A program made the translations under genes and the position numbers. This document shows, one piece after another, positions 7,227 to 15,726 of a DNA stretch of 64,000 nt. The stretch's first letter is position 1. Every line of letters starts with the position of its first letter. A model generated the notes under the pieces. It was not told the origin of the DNA, did not search any database, and saw nothing but the letters and a program-made list of their open reading frames with translations. Origin of the DNA: JAJDNH01 sp964552395 (GTDB lineage Bacteria > Acidobacteriota > Thermoanaerobaculia > Thermoanaerobaculales > Sulfomarinibacteraceae); assembly GCA_964552395.1 (NCBI GenBank), contig CAZKGM010000015.1, positions 1 to 64,000 of the forward strand, given 5' to 3'.

Positions 7227-8336
7227 TCATGAGCAGCCGCGTCCGCCGGTCACTTCGTAGAGCCTGAAAAGACGCCGCTCGATGTCGCTGCGGGCGAAGC
7301 GCCTTGCCACCATCGCCCTCCCCTCCCTGCCAAGCCGGAGCGCCAGTGACGGGTCAGCTGCGAGCCGCCCGACGGCAGCGGCCATTGCACGGACATCCCC
7401 CGCGGCGACATGGATGCAGCCGGCATCCGACCAGTCACAGGTACCTCCGGCATTGGCGACCACGACCGGCGTCCCCTGGGCCAGCGCCTGCACCCCAAGA
7501 AGCCCGAACGGCTCCTGCCAAAGGGCAGGGAAGAGCAGAGCCCGGGTGCGGCGCAGCTCTCCCCGCAGGGCTTCCTGGCCGAGCCAACCGAGGCGTACCG
7601 TCCCCTCGAGCTCCGGCTCGACGGGACCTGCGCCCGCCACCCGCAGCGGCAGCGGCCTGCCGGCGGCCGCCCACGCTTGCCGGCCGTCCAGGACCCCCTT
7701 GTGGGGCACCAGGCGGCCGCCGAGGAGGAAGGCGTCGCCCGCAGCGACCCGCTCGCGGCCCGGCTCGACCCACGGCGGGATGACCTCGGCCCCGGACAGT
7801 CCGGCGGCCTCGAGCTCCACCGCCATGTAGCGCGACAGGACCACCACGCACGCCCCGCGCAGAGCCTCGAGACGCGCGCGGGTCACCGCGAGGGTGCGCT
7901 CGCGGTAGCCCACATCGGGAAGGCACTCCGCACACGCCCCGAGAGACATCACGTGCTCGCAGCGCCGGCCGCCGGGCAGCGTCTTCCCGAGACCGGGGCA
8001 GAATACGCGGTGGTCCTGCACCGTGACCATCGCCCGGCCGGTGGCGACAGCGGCGGCGAGGGCAACCGGGTTCATCACATTCTGGACGTGCACCACGTCG
8101 CACGCGGCGAGCAGCCGCGCGAGCCGGCCGAGCCGCGAGCCGTCGGCCATCGGGGAGCCCAACCCGCGAACCACGACGCCGGTCACGCCTGCTGGCAGCC
8201 GGCAGCCTTCCTCGCGGCGCCCGTAGGCGACGGTTACCGCCGCCCCAGCGGCCGCCACCGCAGCCGTGACTTGCGCCAGATGCCAGTCCGCGCCGCCGCG
8301 GGCGGATAGCCGGTCGGTGAGGTAGAGGACCCTCAT
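7227..8336 (-). CDS. Glycosyltransferase, GT4-like
   Basis: A 369-residue GT-B fold glycosyltransferase. The N-terminal half begins MRVLYLTDRLSARGGADWHL with the usual acceptor-side glycine loop. The middle carries a segment rich in Cys (CPGLGK, CEHVMSLGACAECL) also seen in other GT4 enzymes. The C-terminal half has the donor-site motif FPALWQEPFGLLGVQALAQG with its EX7E-like glutamates. It probably transfers a sugar from a nucleotide donor to a cell-surface glycan or lipid; acceptor and sugar cannot be told. It is alone between unrelated genes. The ATG at 8336 has no clear Shine-Dalgarno site; TACGAT 7 bp upstream on the coding strand might be a -10, which would give a nearly leaderless mRNA. 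Confidence 0.85.
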   Translation of the reverse strand: MRVLYLTDRLSARGGADWHLAQVTAAVAAAGAAVTVAYGRREEGCRLPAGVTGVVVRGLGSPMADGSRLGRLARLLAACDVVHVQNVMNPVALAAAVATGRAMVTVQDHRVFCPGLGKTLPGGRRCEHVMSLGACAECLPDVGYRERTLAVTRARLEALRGACVVVLSRYMAVELEAAGLSGAEVIPPWVEPGRERVAAGDAFLLGGRLVPHKGVLDGRQAWAAAGRPLPLRVAGAGPVEPELEGTVRLGWLGQEALRGELRRTRALLFPALWQEPFGLLGVQALAQGTPVVVANAGGTCDWSDAGCIHVAAGDVRAMAAAVGRLAADPSLALRLGREGRAMVARRFARSDIERRLFRLYEVTGGRGCS

Positions 8337-8473
8337 GGCGGCGATCGTAACAGTTGCGCCCCGTCCGGCTCAGTACGGGCTGGAAACGTCCACCGCCGTT
8401 CCGTTGTTCTCTAAGAGGAGGGTACGAGGCCGGCGGCGACGAATGATCCGACGAGCTCCTGGAGGTCTCCGTC

Positions 8474-9589
8474 ATGAACCGATACGCACGCACCATGCCG
8501 CTCACGTTTGTTCTCGCCGCCACGGTTGCGGTGAGCAGCTGCGGCCTCGCAGCCGGTGCCCCCGGCGGCCCCCGGGCGCAGAAGGCCGACACCCCGGAAG
8601 GAGCCAGCACGATGTCAACGCCCAACAAACCGTCCGACAATGAGCTGAAGGCGCGCTTGACCCCTCTGCAGTACAAGGTCACGCAAAAGGACGCTACAGA
8701 GCCCGCGTTCCACAACGCCTACTGGGACAACCACGAGCCCGGCATCTATGTCGACGTGGTCTCGGGGGAGCCGCTGTTCAGCTCGCTCGACAAGTTCAAG
8801 TCCGGGACCGGATGGCCGAGCTTCACCCGCCCGCTGGTCCCCGGCAACATTGTCGAGCACCAGGACCGGAGTCTGTTCGCGGTGCGGACGGAGGTCCGCT
8901 CACGTGGCGCCGGCTCCCACCTCGGCCACGTCTTCCCTGATGGCCCCAAGCCCACCGGCCTGCGCTACTGCATGAACTCCGCGGCCCTGCGCTTCGTGCC
9001 CGTCGACCGGATGGAGGCAGAGGGGTACGGCGAGTACCTGGCGCCGTTCGTGGCCGACGGCCTGACGCCGGCGCCAAAGGCGTCGGCGAAGGAGGACGAT
9101 GACCCACAGGAGGTCGCCATCGTCGCCGGCGGCTGCTTCTGGGGCGTCGAGCACCTGATGCGGCAGCTCCACGGCGTCATCAGCACCGAGGTCGGCTACA
9201 CCGGCGGCACCGTTCCCAACCCGACGTATGAGAGAGTCTGCCGCGGCGATACCGGCCACGCCGAGGCGGTCAAGGTGGTATTCGACCCGGCTGAGGTCAG
9301 CTACGCACAGGTACTCCGCTACTTCTTCCACCTCCACGATCCGACGACGAAGAACCGGCAGCACAACGACGTCGGTAGCCAGTACCGGTCGGCAATCTTC
9401 GTGCTCAACCGCGAGCAGCGCCGGATCGCGGAGCGGGTACGCTCGGAGATCGACGGCTCAGGGCTGTGGAACAAGCCGGTCGTCACGGAGATCGATGACG
9501 CGGGGCCGTTCTACAAGGCCGAGGAGTACCACCAGGCCTACCTGGAGAAGCACCCGGACGGATACAACTGCCACTTTCTGAGGGAGTAG
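8474..9589 (+). CDS. msrBA: Exported bifunctional methionine sulfoxide reductase MsrB-MsrA
   Basis: A 371-residue fusion that reduces both diastereomers of methionine sulfoxide in proteins. Residues 1-30 form a signal peptide (VSSCGLA could be a poor lipobox). The MsrB domain (about 50-180) has SGTGWPSF and the catalytic Cys in RYCMNSAALRF. The MsrA domain (about 210-371) has GCFWGVE with its catalytic Cys. The two CxxC pairs that bind zinc in many MsrB proteins are replaced (DVVS and SRGAGS). The order B then A is the reverse of many fusions. It should repair oxidised envelope proteins in the periplasm. GGAGG precedes the start by 9 bp. It ends 21 bp before the convergent aldolase gene. Confidence 0.93.
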   Translation: MNRYARTMPLTFVLAATVAVSSCGLAAGAPGGPRAQKADTPEGASTMSTPNKPSDNELKARLTPLQYKVTQKDATEPAFHNAYWDNHEPGIYVDVVSGEPLFSSLDKFKSGTGWPSFTRPLVPGNIVEHQDRSLFAVRTEVRSRGAGSHLGHVFPDGPKPTGLRYCMNSAALRFVPVDRMEAEGYGEYLAPFVADGLTPAPKASAKEDDDPQEVAIVAGGCFWGVEHLMRQLHGVISTEVGYTGGTVPNPTYERVCRGDTGHAEAVKVVFDPAEVSYAQVLRYFFHLHDPTTKNRQHNDVGSQYRSAIFVLNREQRRIAERVRSEIDGSGLWNKPVVTEIDDAGPFYKAEEYHQAYLEKHPDGYNCHFLRE

Positions 9590-9620
9590 CCCGAGTCATC
9601 CGCTCGCGATCTACTGCGAC
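9590..9620 (+). repeat. 31-bp intergenic repeat, copy B
   Basis: Second copy of the element at 365-395, placed exactly between the stop of msrBA and the end of the aldolase gene, where it overlaps the last codons of the latter. The TCGC/GCGA arms around ATCTACT could form a short stem. A role as a bidirectional terminator is possible but no T-tract follows. Confidence 0.45.
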
Positions 9621-10519
9621 CCGAGAATCCCGCCCGTCGCGAGAAGGCTTCGCAGCTCCTCTTTCTCGTCCGGTTGCAGCTCGAGCAGTGGTGACCGGAC
9701 CGGTCCGCCGTAGTAGCCGAGCATGTCGAGGGAGGCCTTCAAACCCGCTATTCCGAACCTGGCGGTCACGGCTGCGTTGATGGGGATCAACTGCCGCTGC
9801 AGCTCGGCGGCCGCCTCCCATTGGCCTTTCCTGAAGAGGTCCTGGACGTCTATGGTCTGCTGGGGTGCAATGTTGGCCATGGCCATGATGCCCCCTGCGG
9901 CCCCCACGACCAGGGCCGAAAGGAAAGAACCTCCGGACCCGGCGAGCACCTGAAATCCGCCGCCAGTCAAACGCGCGATGTCACCCAGCTTCTCTATATT
10001 GCCGCCGCTGTCCTTGATGCCGAGGATGTTGGGGTGCTCAGCCATGCGCGAGACGGTCGGGGCGTCAAGATCGAGATGGGTGAACTTCGGTACGTTGTAG
10101 ACGAGAACGGGAATGGGTGAGGCATCGGCCACGGAGAAGAAATGGGCTACCAGCGCTTCCGAAGTCATCTGGCCGCTGTAGTAGTGGGGGGTAATGACCA
10201 GGGCTGCATCCGCTCCGGCCTCAGCCGCCCGGCGCGTCAAGGTGATGGTTTCAAGGGTCGATTCGCAGCCGGTCCCTGCGACCAATGCCTTGTCCTTGGA
10301 GATGGTCCTCCGAGCCGTCTCCAGGATGCGGATCTTCTCCTCTGATGATAGATAGACGGTTTCTCCATTGGAACCAAGGGCCAGATAGCCCGACAACCGG
10401 TACTCGTTCCAGCGCTCGAGGTTCTCCGTCAGCCTGTCATAGGCCACGCCGCCTTCAGCCGTAAACGGCGTGGGGATGGGCGGCATGACTCCCTCAAGCG
10501 AGGGAAGGAGACGATCCAT
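9611..10519 (-). CDS. DapA-family aldolase, 4-hydroxy-2-oxoglutarate aldolase-like
   Basis: A 302-residue TIM-barrel lyase of the dihydrodipicolinate synthase family. Schiff-base Lys169 lies in GIKDSGG, the catalytic Tyr141 in VYNVP and the oxo-acid loop GSNGE at 49-53. Its segments GTGCEST, ITPHYYSGQM, INAAVTARFGI and MLGYYGGPVRSPL closely resemble mitochondrial 4-hydroxy-2-oxoglutarate aldolase (HOGA1) as I recall it, more than DapA itself. That enzyme splits 4-hydroxy-2-oxoglutarate to pyruvate and glyoxylate in hydroxyproline breakdown. No other hydroxyproline gene is nearby, so the substrate stays inference. AAAGGA precedes the start. Confidence 0.85.
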   Translation of the reverse strand: MDRLLPSLEGVMPPIPTPFTAEGGVAYDRLTENLERWNEYRLSGYLALGSNGETVYLSSEEKIRILETARRTISKDKALVAGTGCESTLETITLTRRAAEAGADAALVITPHYYSGQMTSEALVAHFFSVADASPIPVLVYNVPKFTHLDLDAPTVSRMAEHPNILGIKDSGGNIEKLGDIARLTGGGFQVLAGSGGSFLSALVVGAAGGIMAMANIAPQQTIDVQDLFRKGQWEAAAELQRQLIPINAAVTARFGIAGLKASLDMLGYYGGPVRSPLLELQPDEKEELRSLLATGGILGSQ

Positions 10520-10861
10520 TCCGATTCCTTTCTTGAAAAGGCGCCTGGCACCTGAATCTCGTGTCCTTGGCCTTGTGCGTCCAAAAGCGCGTGGCTCAGC
10601 TCCTTCGGCCCTGCAGCGGCCTGGCTCGTGCCAAGGCCGAGACCCTCACAGTTCTTGCCTTCCCCTGTTTGCCGGCACGCTCGCTGAGCTGTCAATCTAT
10701 CTCATCATACGCTCGCGCACGCTGCAGTCGGCTTCCGCCCCACCGCCGATCTCCGCTTCCACCCTGCGCGGATACCTTCAGTTCCGCACCTGTCGGGTCA
10801 AAAACGCCGCCATCACCAACAGCTCGCACGCTTCGCTTCACGCGACGGTGAAGAGTGTGGG
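10520..10861. other. Gene-free gap upstream of the aldolase gene
   Basis: 342 bp with no credible coding frame. On the minus strand TTGGCAC (10634-10628) is followed at the right distance by GC, giving a weak -24/-12 look, but the -12 half (TTGC) is missing. A TTGACA (minus, 10694-10689) has no -10 partner. The rest shows nothing I can interpret. Confidence 0.4.
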
Positions 10862-12682
10862 CTACTTGGGCGTCACACGGGCGGCGGCGCGGCGGGCGAG
10901 GGGAGCAGGCCGGCCGCGCACCTCGATCTCCTTCCACGACACCCATGAGGGGCTGGAGGTGGTCTCCACCTTGACGAGCCGGATCCCCCGCCACGGCTCG
11001 GAAGGCGTGTAGCTGAGGACCTGGCCGCTGGTCGTGTGCCGGGTGAACTCGTGCAGGAGCCTGTACTCCGCCGACGCCCCGACGCCCTTTCCCCACACCC
11101 GGTGCCGCGTGTCGCCGTGCGGATACTGGTCGGGCACCAGCTTGATGTTGGTGACCGTGGATGGCCGCTCGAGGTCCACCTCTATCCACTGCTCGGGAAA
11201 GTCGCCCGCTCCCCAGGTCGTGCCGAGGTCACCATCGACCGCCAGCTCCGGGGGGTTCGCCGCCAACGACGACGAAGCGATCACCGGCTTGTGCAGCGCC
11301 AGGTCGACCGTGCCGCCGACACACAGCGACATCTGCGCCGGCGCGCAGTACTCGACTTTGCCGCCGACCATGGTCATGAGCACGCCGATGTCCTTGAGGT
11401 CGTCGGGATCGATCTCCAACGGGTTGGCCGAGAGGACGACCAGGTCGGCGTACTTGCCGGCCTCCAGGCTCCCCACCTCGGTGTCGCGGAAAAGGGCGTA
11501 CGCCGAGCCCATGGTCATCATGCGCAGCGCTTCGGAGACGGTAACCGCCGTCGGCGTCACCCAGTCCGGCGGCTCGCAGACCGTGACCCCGTCCTGGTCG
11601 AGCTGCTTCCTGGTGACAAACTCGTACAGGTTCTGGATGGCGCTGGCAGGGCCGACCCAGGGGAAGTCGGCGTGCCAGGCGAACGTGACGCCCGGGTTGG
11701 CGTCGAGCAGCCTGCGGTTGTCGCGGACCCATGACAGCCGCTCGGTCCCCACGTAGTACTCCCAAACCTGGTCACTGTCTTCCGAGCATGTGGGAAAGTA
11801 GCCGAAGACCACGGGAACGATCCCGATCTGACCGTATCGCGGCACGAGATCGGGGCGCACGACAACGTTGTGCTCGATGCGGTGACGGTGGTTGTTCGGT
11901 CCCCCGCCGAGAACGGCTGCCAGGGCGTTCTGCGCGGTCTCCACCGCACGGTCCCCGTAGGCGTGGATCGCAACCTGATAACCCCGGCGGTCGGCGGCAG
12001 CCACGGCCTGGGTGAGCTCGGCCTCGGTCAGCCAGAGGTCGCCGTAGCTCTCCGAGTCCGGGTACTGAAAGCTGAACGCCGGGTCACCGCACGAGCCGCC
12101 GTCGGCGAACATTTTGACACCGCCGATGCGCAGCATCTCGCCTGGCGTACGTGTTGGCGGGACCGCCGCGTACCAGTCGCCGAGGACGACGCCGCAGTTG
12201 GTATCGTAGACGAGGTACACGCTGGTCCGGACGCGGAGCTTACCGACCTGCTCGAACTCTCGCATCCTGGAGAGGATGTCGGGGTCGATGTACATGTCGG
12301 CCATGCAGGTGATGCCGGACTGCAGGGCCAGCTCCTGCGCTTCCTCCCAGCTCATCCCCACCATCTCCGCGTCGTTGAGGATGTGGGTGTGGGCCTCGAC
12401 AAACCCCGGCAGCAGCGCCCTCCCGTGCAGATCAACAAGCCGTGTGCCGGGTCCTCGTAGCGCGCGGATCTCCGCATCGCTTCCTACGGCGAGGATCCGG
12501 CCCCCCTTGATCGCCAACCCCTCCGCGCTCGGGTGGGCGTTGTCCATGGTCACGACGCTCCCGTTGACGAAGACGATGTCAGGCTGTTGACCAGACGTGG
12601 CGCCGAACGCCGGCAACGGGGCGAGCGTCAGGAACACAACAACAAAGACGACAAAGCCGAGAGCGCTCACCACGCGATTCAT
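10862..12682 (-). CDS. Exported YtcJ-like amidohydrolase with discoidin-like C-terminal domain
   Basis: A 606-residue protein. A Sec signal peptide (1-28, ending PAFGA) is followed by an amidohydrolase fold of the YtcJ/amidohydrolase-3 type. Metal-site motifs are EAHTH (His98, His100), VAIHAYGD, HRIEHN and AWHADFPW. From about 465 a second domain has the pattern of F5/8 type C (discoidin) modules: ALHKPVIASSS, an AVDGDLGTTWGA turn and QWIEVDLERPSTVTNIKLV. This suggests a hydrolase that binds a glycan or surface while acting outside the cytoplasm; the substrate is unknown. The start at 12682 begins the signal peptide and follows a G-rich ribosome-binding site; the upstream extension to 12838 is not signal-like. 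Confidence 0.85.
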   Translation of the reverse strand: MNRVVSALGFVVFVVVFLTLAPLPAFGATSGQQPDIVFVNGSVVTMDNAHPSAEGLAIKGGRILAVGSDAEIRALRGPGTRLVDLHGRALLPGFVEAHTHILNDAEMVGMSWEEAQELALQSGITCMADMYIDPDILSRMREFEQVGKLRVRTSVYLVYDTNCGVVLGDWYAAVPPTRTPGEMLRIGGVKMFADGGSCGDPAFSFQYPDSESYGDLWLTEAELTQAVAAADRRGYQVAIHAYGDRAVETAQNALAAVLGGGPNNHRHRIEHNVVVRPDLVPRYGQIGIVPVVFGYFPTCSEDSDQVWEYYVGTERLSWVRDNRRLLDANPGVTFAWHADFPWVGPASAIQNLYEFVTRKQLDQDGVTVCEPPDWVTPTAVTVSEALRMMTMGSAYALFRDTEVGSLEAGKYADLVVLSANPLEIDPDDLKDIGVLMTMVGGKVEYCAPAQMSLCVGGTVDLALHKPVIASSSLAANPPELAVDGDLGTTWGAGDFPEQWIEVDLERPSTVTNIKLVPDQYPHGDTRHRVWGKGVGASAEYRLLHEFTRHTTSGQVLSYTPSEPWRGIRLVKVETTSSPSWVSWKEIEVRGRPAPLARRAAARVTPK

Positions 12683-13187
12683 GAAAGGACCCCCCTGTGT
12701 TGAGACAGTATCACAAACGATGCGGAGGAACCGGCCGCAGCAGCGGAACGGCAGAGTCGGCGCATTTGCCCGCCGGGGACCTCCGAGCTGTGGCTCCGCG
12801 CAGGCAACGAGGCGCCTCCATCGGCCCTGTAGCCACACAGCCGGTTGTCCTTCCGTGGGTTACTCGTCGCCTTCGGCGCCGGTGACCCTTTGGAAAGCGA
12901 GATGGCCGTGGGGCCAACCTGCCCCCTCTTCGACCCCCCTGGCCACGACCATGAGCTCGCTCTCCTGCCGGGGTGCCAGGCTCGAGGTTCCCCCCTTGTA
13001 GACCGGAAGCGTGACCGCGCTCCAGGAAAACCACCGAAGCATCGCACGCCCCGTCGAACGCACCCTGCTCCGGAGCACACTCCGCCCTCGTTCTCCGGGT
13101 GGGCGGACGGGACCTAATTACTTAATGACTTAATCACTTACTCACCTTCCTCAGGCGCCCCACTCCCTCACGTAGTACTATCGACCC
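12683..13187. other. Intergenic region between divergent genes
   Basis: 505 bp with no gene I can support. A perfect TCCGCCC/GGGCGGA inverted repeat (13081-13107) lies next to the 8-bp tandem repeat at 13111-13150. A minus-strand frame at 12860-13078 reads partly like protein but has no start signal or family, so it is not called. TACTAT at about 13174 may be a -10 for the DUF2891 gene. Confidence 0.5.
13111..13150. repeat. 8-bp tandem repeat (NACYTNNT), five units
   Basis: Five units in strict 8-bp register, such as GACCTAAT, TACTTAAT and CACTTACT, end 37 bp before the DUF2891 start. The AT-rich composition contrasts with the flanking DNA. The same unit pattern, with a different third base pair set, makes the repeat at 39746-39809. 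Confidence 0.7.
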
Positions 13188-14288
13188 ATGATCCGCATCC
13201 TCACTCTCGCCCTCGCGGCCGTCCTCGGTGCGGCCTTCGTCCGCGCCGGAGAGCCTCCGTCACGCATCGATGGCGAAGCCGCCGGCCGCCTCGCCGAGCT
13301 GGCGCTGGCCTGCGTGCACAAGGAGTATCCCAACAAGATCGCCCACGTGCTTCGTTCCGACGCCGACGTCAAGCCGCCGCGCGAGCTCACGCCGGCGTTC
13401 TGCGGCTGTTTCGACTGGCACTCGGCGGTGCACGGGCACTGGTTGCTCGTGCGCCTTGCCAGGACCTTCCCCGACGCCCCGTTCGTGCCGCGCGCCCGGA
13501 CGGCTCTCGCCGAGAGCTTGACCCCCGAGCACATCGCCGCCGAGGTGAGCTACCTCGAGCGCGACGGCAACGAGACGTTCGAGCGGCCCTACGGCCTCGC
13601 CTGGCTGCTCCAGCTCGCGGCCGAGCTGCACGAGTGGCACGACCCCGATGCGCAGCGCTGGTCCGCCGCGCTCGCACCGCTCGAGCACGCCGCCGCCGGT
13701 CGCTTCACCACCTGGCTGCCCAAGCTCAGCCACCCGATCCGCACCGGCGAGCACAGCCAGACCGCTTTCGCCTTCGGCCTCGTCCTCGACTGGGCGCGGA
13801 GCACCGGCAACCAAACCGTCGAGCAACTCGTCGCCACCCGCACCCGCGAGCTTTACGTCGCCGACCGCGACTGCCCAATCTCGTACGAACCCTCCGGCCA
13901 GGACTTCCTGTCGCCGTGCCTGGCCGAGGCCGACCTCGTGCGCCGCATACTGCCGCCGGCCGAGTTTGCGGCCTGGCTCGGCGGCTTCCTGCCCAACCTG
14001 CCGCTCGACGGATCCACCGCCTGGCTGCCCCTCGGCGTGGTCACCGACCCCAGCGACGGCAAGCTCGCCCACCTCGACGGCCTCAACCTGTCGCGCGCCT
14101 GGATGCTCGAGGGGATCGCTGCCGGCCTGCCGGCCGGCGACCCGCGGGTGAAGACGCTGCTGGCAACAGCCGCGGTGCACCGGGAGTCGGGGCTCGCCGC
14201 GGTTACCGGCGAGCACTACGAGGGCGGCCACTGGCTCGGCAGCTTTGCCACCTACCTGGTCACCGGCCGCGGCCTACCAGTGCGATAG
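13188..14288 (+). CDS. DUF2891 family exported protein
   Basis: A 366-residue protein with a signal peptide (1-20, cleavage after FVRA) and the DUF2891 pattern throughout: KEYPNKIAHVL, PRELTPAFCGCFDWHSAVHGHW in two adjoining stretches, a central SYEPSGQDFLSPCL and a C-terminal EHYEGGHWLGSFATYL. The repeated His/Trp/Asp motifs and helical character suggest an alpha/alpha-barrel like those of glycan-active enzymes, but no activity is known to me. It stands alone on the plus strand, convergent with the NRAMP-like gene. The start gives a clean signal peptide; no strong ribosome-binding site is seen. Confidence 0.88.
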   Translation: MIRILTLALAAVLGAAFVRAGEPPSRIDGEAAGRLAELALACVHKEYPNKIAHVLRSDADVKPPRELTPAFCGCFDWHSAVHGHWLLVRLARTFPDAPFVPRARTALAESLTPEHIAAEVSYLERDGNETFERPYGLAWLLQLAAELHEWHDPDAQRWSAALAPLEHAAAGRFTTWLPKLSHPIRTGEHSQTAFAFGLVLDWARSTGNQTVEQLVATRTRELYVADRDCPISYEPSGQDFLSPCLAEADLVRRILPPAEFAAWLGGFLPNLPLDGSTAWLPLGVVTDPSDGKLAHLDGLNLSRAWMLEGIAAGLPAGDPRVKTLLATAAVHRESGLAAVTGEHYEGGHWLGSFATYLVTGRGLPVR

Positions 14289-14362
14289 CCGACTGCCGAT
14301 CCACCTCGAGAGCGCCTGAGTCCGCATCATTCAAGAGCGATCGCAGCGAGACCGGCCAGGAG

Positions 14363-14424
14363 TGAACCAGCAAGGCACAAAGAGCACAAAGGCAGGAAAC
14401 ACGAAGGCAGACAGGAGAATCTTC
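14363..14424. repeat. Interspersed intergenic repeat, single arm
   Basis: A purine-rich AT-richer stretch (AACCAGCAAGGCACAAAGA...) of alternating short phrases with AAAG, ending at CTTCTTAGCC. It resembles the left arms of the tracts at 20341 and 24640. It lies between the ends of two convergent genes, and the last bases abut the stop of the NRAMP-like gene. Confidence 0.5.
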
Positions 14425-15726
14425 TTAGCCCGCTCGGCGGCGGCGCAGGGCGCGGGCGGTGGGGACCGCGAGCGCAGCAACGGCTGCCGCCGCGGTCCAC
14501 AGCACCAGGCGGTCGGTCGGAGCCGGCAGCGCGAGGGCAGCCGCCACCGCGCGCACCAGGTTGGCGGCACCGAGCAGCACCGCAACCGCGCACACCGCCA
14601 CCGTGAGGAAGTTGGCAGGCGTACGGTTGATCCCGCCATCGCCGAGCAGGGCGCGGTCGTTGACCACCAGCAGCAGGAACACGGCGACCAGCGGCAGCAG
14701 CACGCCGTTGAGCGCCTGCGCCGCGATGATCGCGGGGATCGGCCGCACTCCGGTGGCACCGAGGCCGACGCCAACCAGGAGCACTGCGAGCCAGACGGCG
14801 CGGTAGCACCACGCCCGCTCGCCCCACAGCCGTCCCGCCCGGGAGTGGGAGAACAGGCTGCGGGCCGTGATCGCCGCCGCCAGCGGCGCGGTGATCGCCG
14901 AGGAAAAGCCGGCCGCGAACAGCCCGGCCGCGAACAGCCCCCGCCCCCAGGCGCCGAAACGCGCGGCCAGAACGCCGGCCAGCTCCGCGTAGCCGAAGGC
15001 GCCGGTGACCGCGCTCCCCACCACCACGATGGCCATCGAGATCAATCCCCCCAGCACGATCGCCACTGCGAGTCCGAATCTCATCTCGTCGAGCCGCTGG
15101 CCGGCCGCGATCCCGGAGCCCAGGAACAGGTTGTAGGGCACGACCGTGGTGCCCACGAGCCCGAGCACAAGCAGCCCGGCGCCGGCAGGCACGCTCGGCA
15201 CCACCGCCCCCAGCACCAGCGCGCCGGCCACCGGGCGCAGCGCGGCCGCGGTGTAGAGGAACGCCACCCCCATCACCGCAACCAGGACGCTCATGACCCG
15301 CACCACGGTGCGCGTGCTGCCCAGCCACAGCAACGTGCCGGCCCCCGCACCGAGCGCCACTGCGACCAGCGGGGGAGGCACGGCCGCGACCAGGCCGACG
15401 CCGGCCGCCGCGCCGAGGATGTTGCCGCCCTCGTAGGCCGCACAACCGAGCAGGATCGCCCCCGCCGCGGTGGCCACCATCCAGGACGCGCCGACGCCGC
15501 CGCGCCGCGGCGGCCGCAGCGCCTCGCCAAGCGTCCTTCCCGACAGCACGGTGATGCGGGCGCTCGCTTCCTGCAGCACCAGGCAGGCCACGGTGGAGAA
15601 GGTGAGCGCCCACAGCAGCGCAGGTCCGAAGCGCGCCCCCGCCGAGGCGCAGGTCGTCACCGTCCCCGGGCCGATGAAGGCCGCCGCGATCACCGACCAG
15701 AACGCCACCGCCAGCAGCCGTCTCAC
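14425..15726 (-). CDS. NRAMP-fold transporter with altered metal site, in a 5-oxoprolinase operon
   Basis: A 433-residue polytopic protein with about 11 hydrophobic segments and NRAMP-family character (TM1 begins FIGPGTVTT; TM6 contains VVPYNLFLGSG). In metal-carrying NRAMPs the ligands come from DPGN in TM1 and MPH in TM6. Here these read GPGT (19-22) and VPYN (196-199), so the metal-binding Asp, Asn and Met are all absent. The GTG start at 15726 overlaps the hyuB stop by 4 bp (GTGA), so translation is coupled. From its operon I infer import of 5-oxoproline or a related small organic substrate, perhaps with a cation. Bacillus subtilis also has an NRAMP-like gene (ycsG) in its 5-oxoprolinase locus. 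Confidence 0.82.
   Translation of the reverse strand: MRRLLAVAFWSVIAAAFIGPGTVTTCASAGARFGPALLWALTFSTVACLVLQEASARITVLSGRTLGEALRPPRRGGVGASWMVATAAGAILLGCAAYEGGNILGAAAGVGLVAAVPPPLVAVALGAGAGTLLWLGSTRTVVRVMSVLVAVMGVAFLYTAAALRPVAGALVLGAVVPSVPAGAGLLVLGLVGTTVVPYNLFLGSGIAAGQRLDEMRFGLAVAIVLGGLISMAIVVVGSAVTGAFGYAELAGVLAARFGAWGRGLFAAGLFAAGFSSAITAPLAAAITARSLFSHSRAGRLWGERAWCYRAVWLAVLLVGVGLGATGVRPIPAIIAAQALNGVLLPLVAVFLLLVVNDRALLGDGGINRTPANFLTVAVCAVAVLLGAANLVRAVAAALALPAPTDRLVLWTAAAAVAALAVPTARALRRRRAG

Noticed and set aside
10617..10634. Possible second sigma-54 promoter on the minus strand before the aldolase gene
   Set aside because: TTGGCAC and a GC at the right spacing are present, but the TTGC half of the -12 element is missing and no activator sites are seen.
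12860..13078. Minus-strand 72-residue frame in the gap before the DUF2891 gene, part of which reads like protein (VYKGGTSSLAPRQESELMVVAR)
   Set aside because: No ribosome-binding site, no recognised family and no clear start; could be a gene remnant but evidence is too thin to call.
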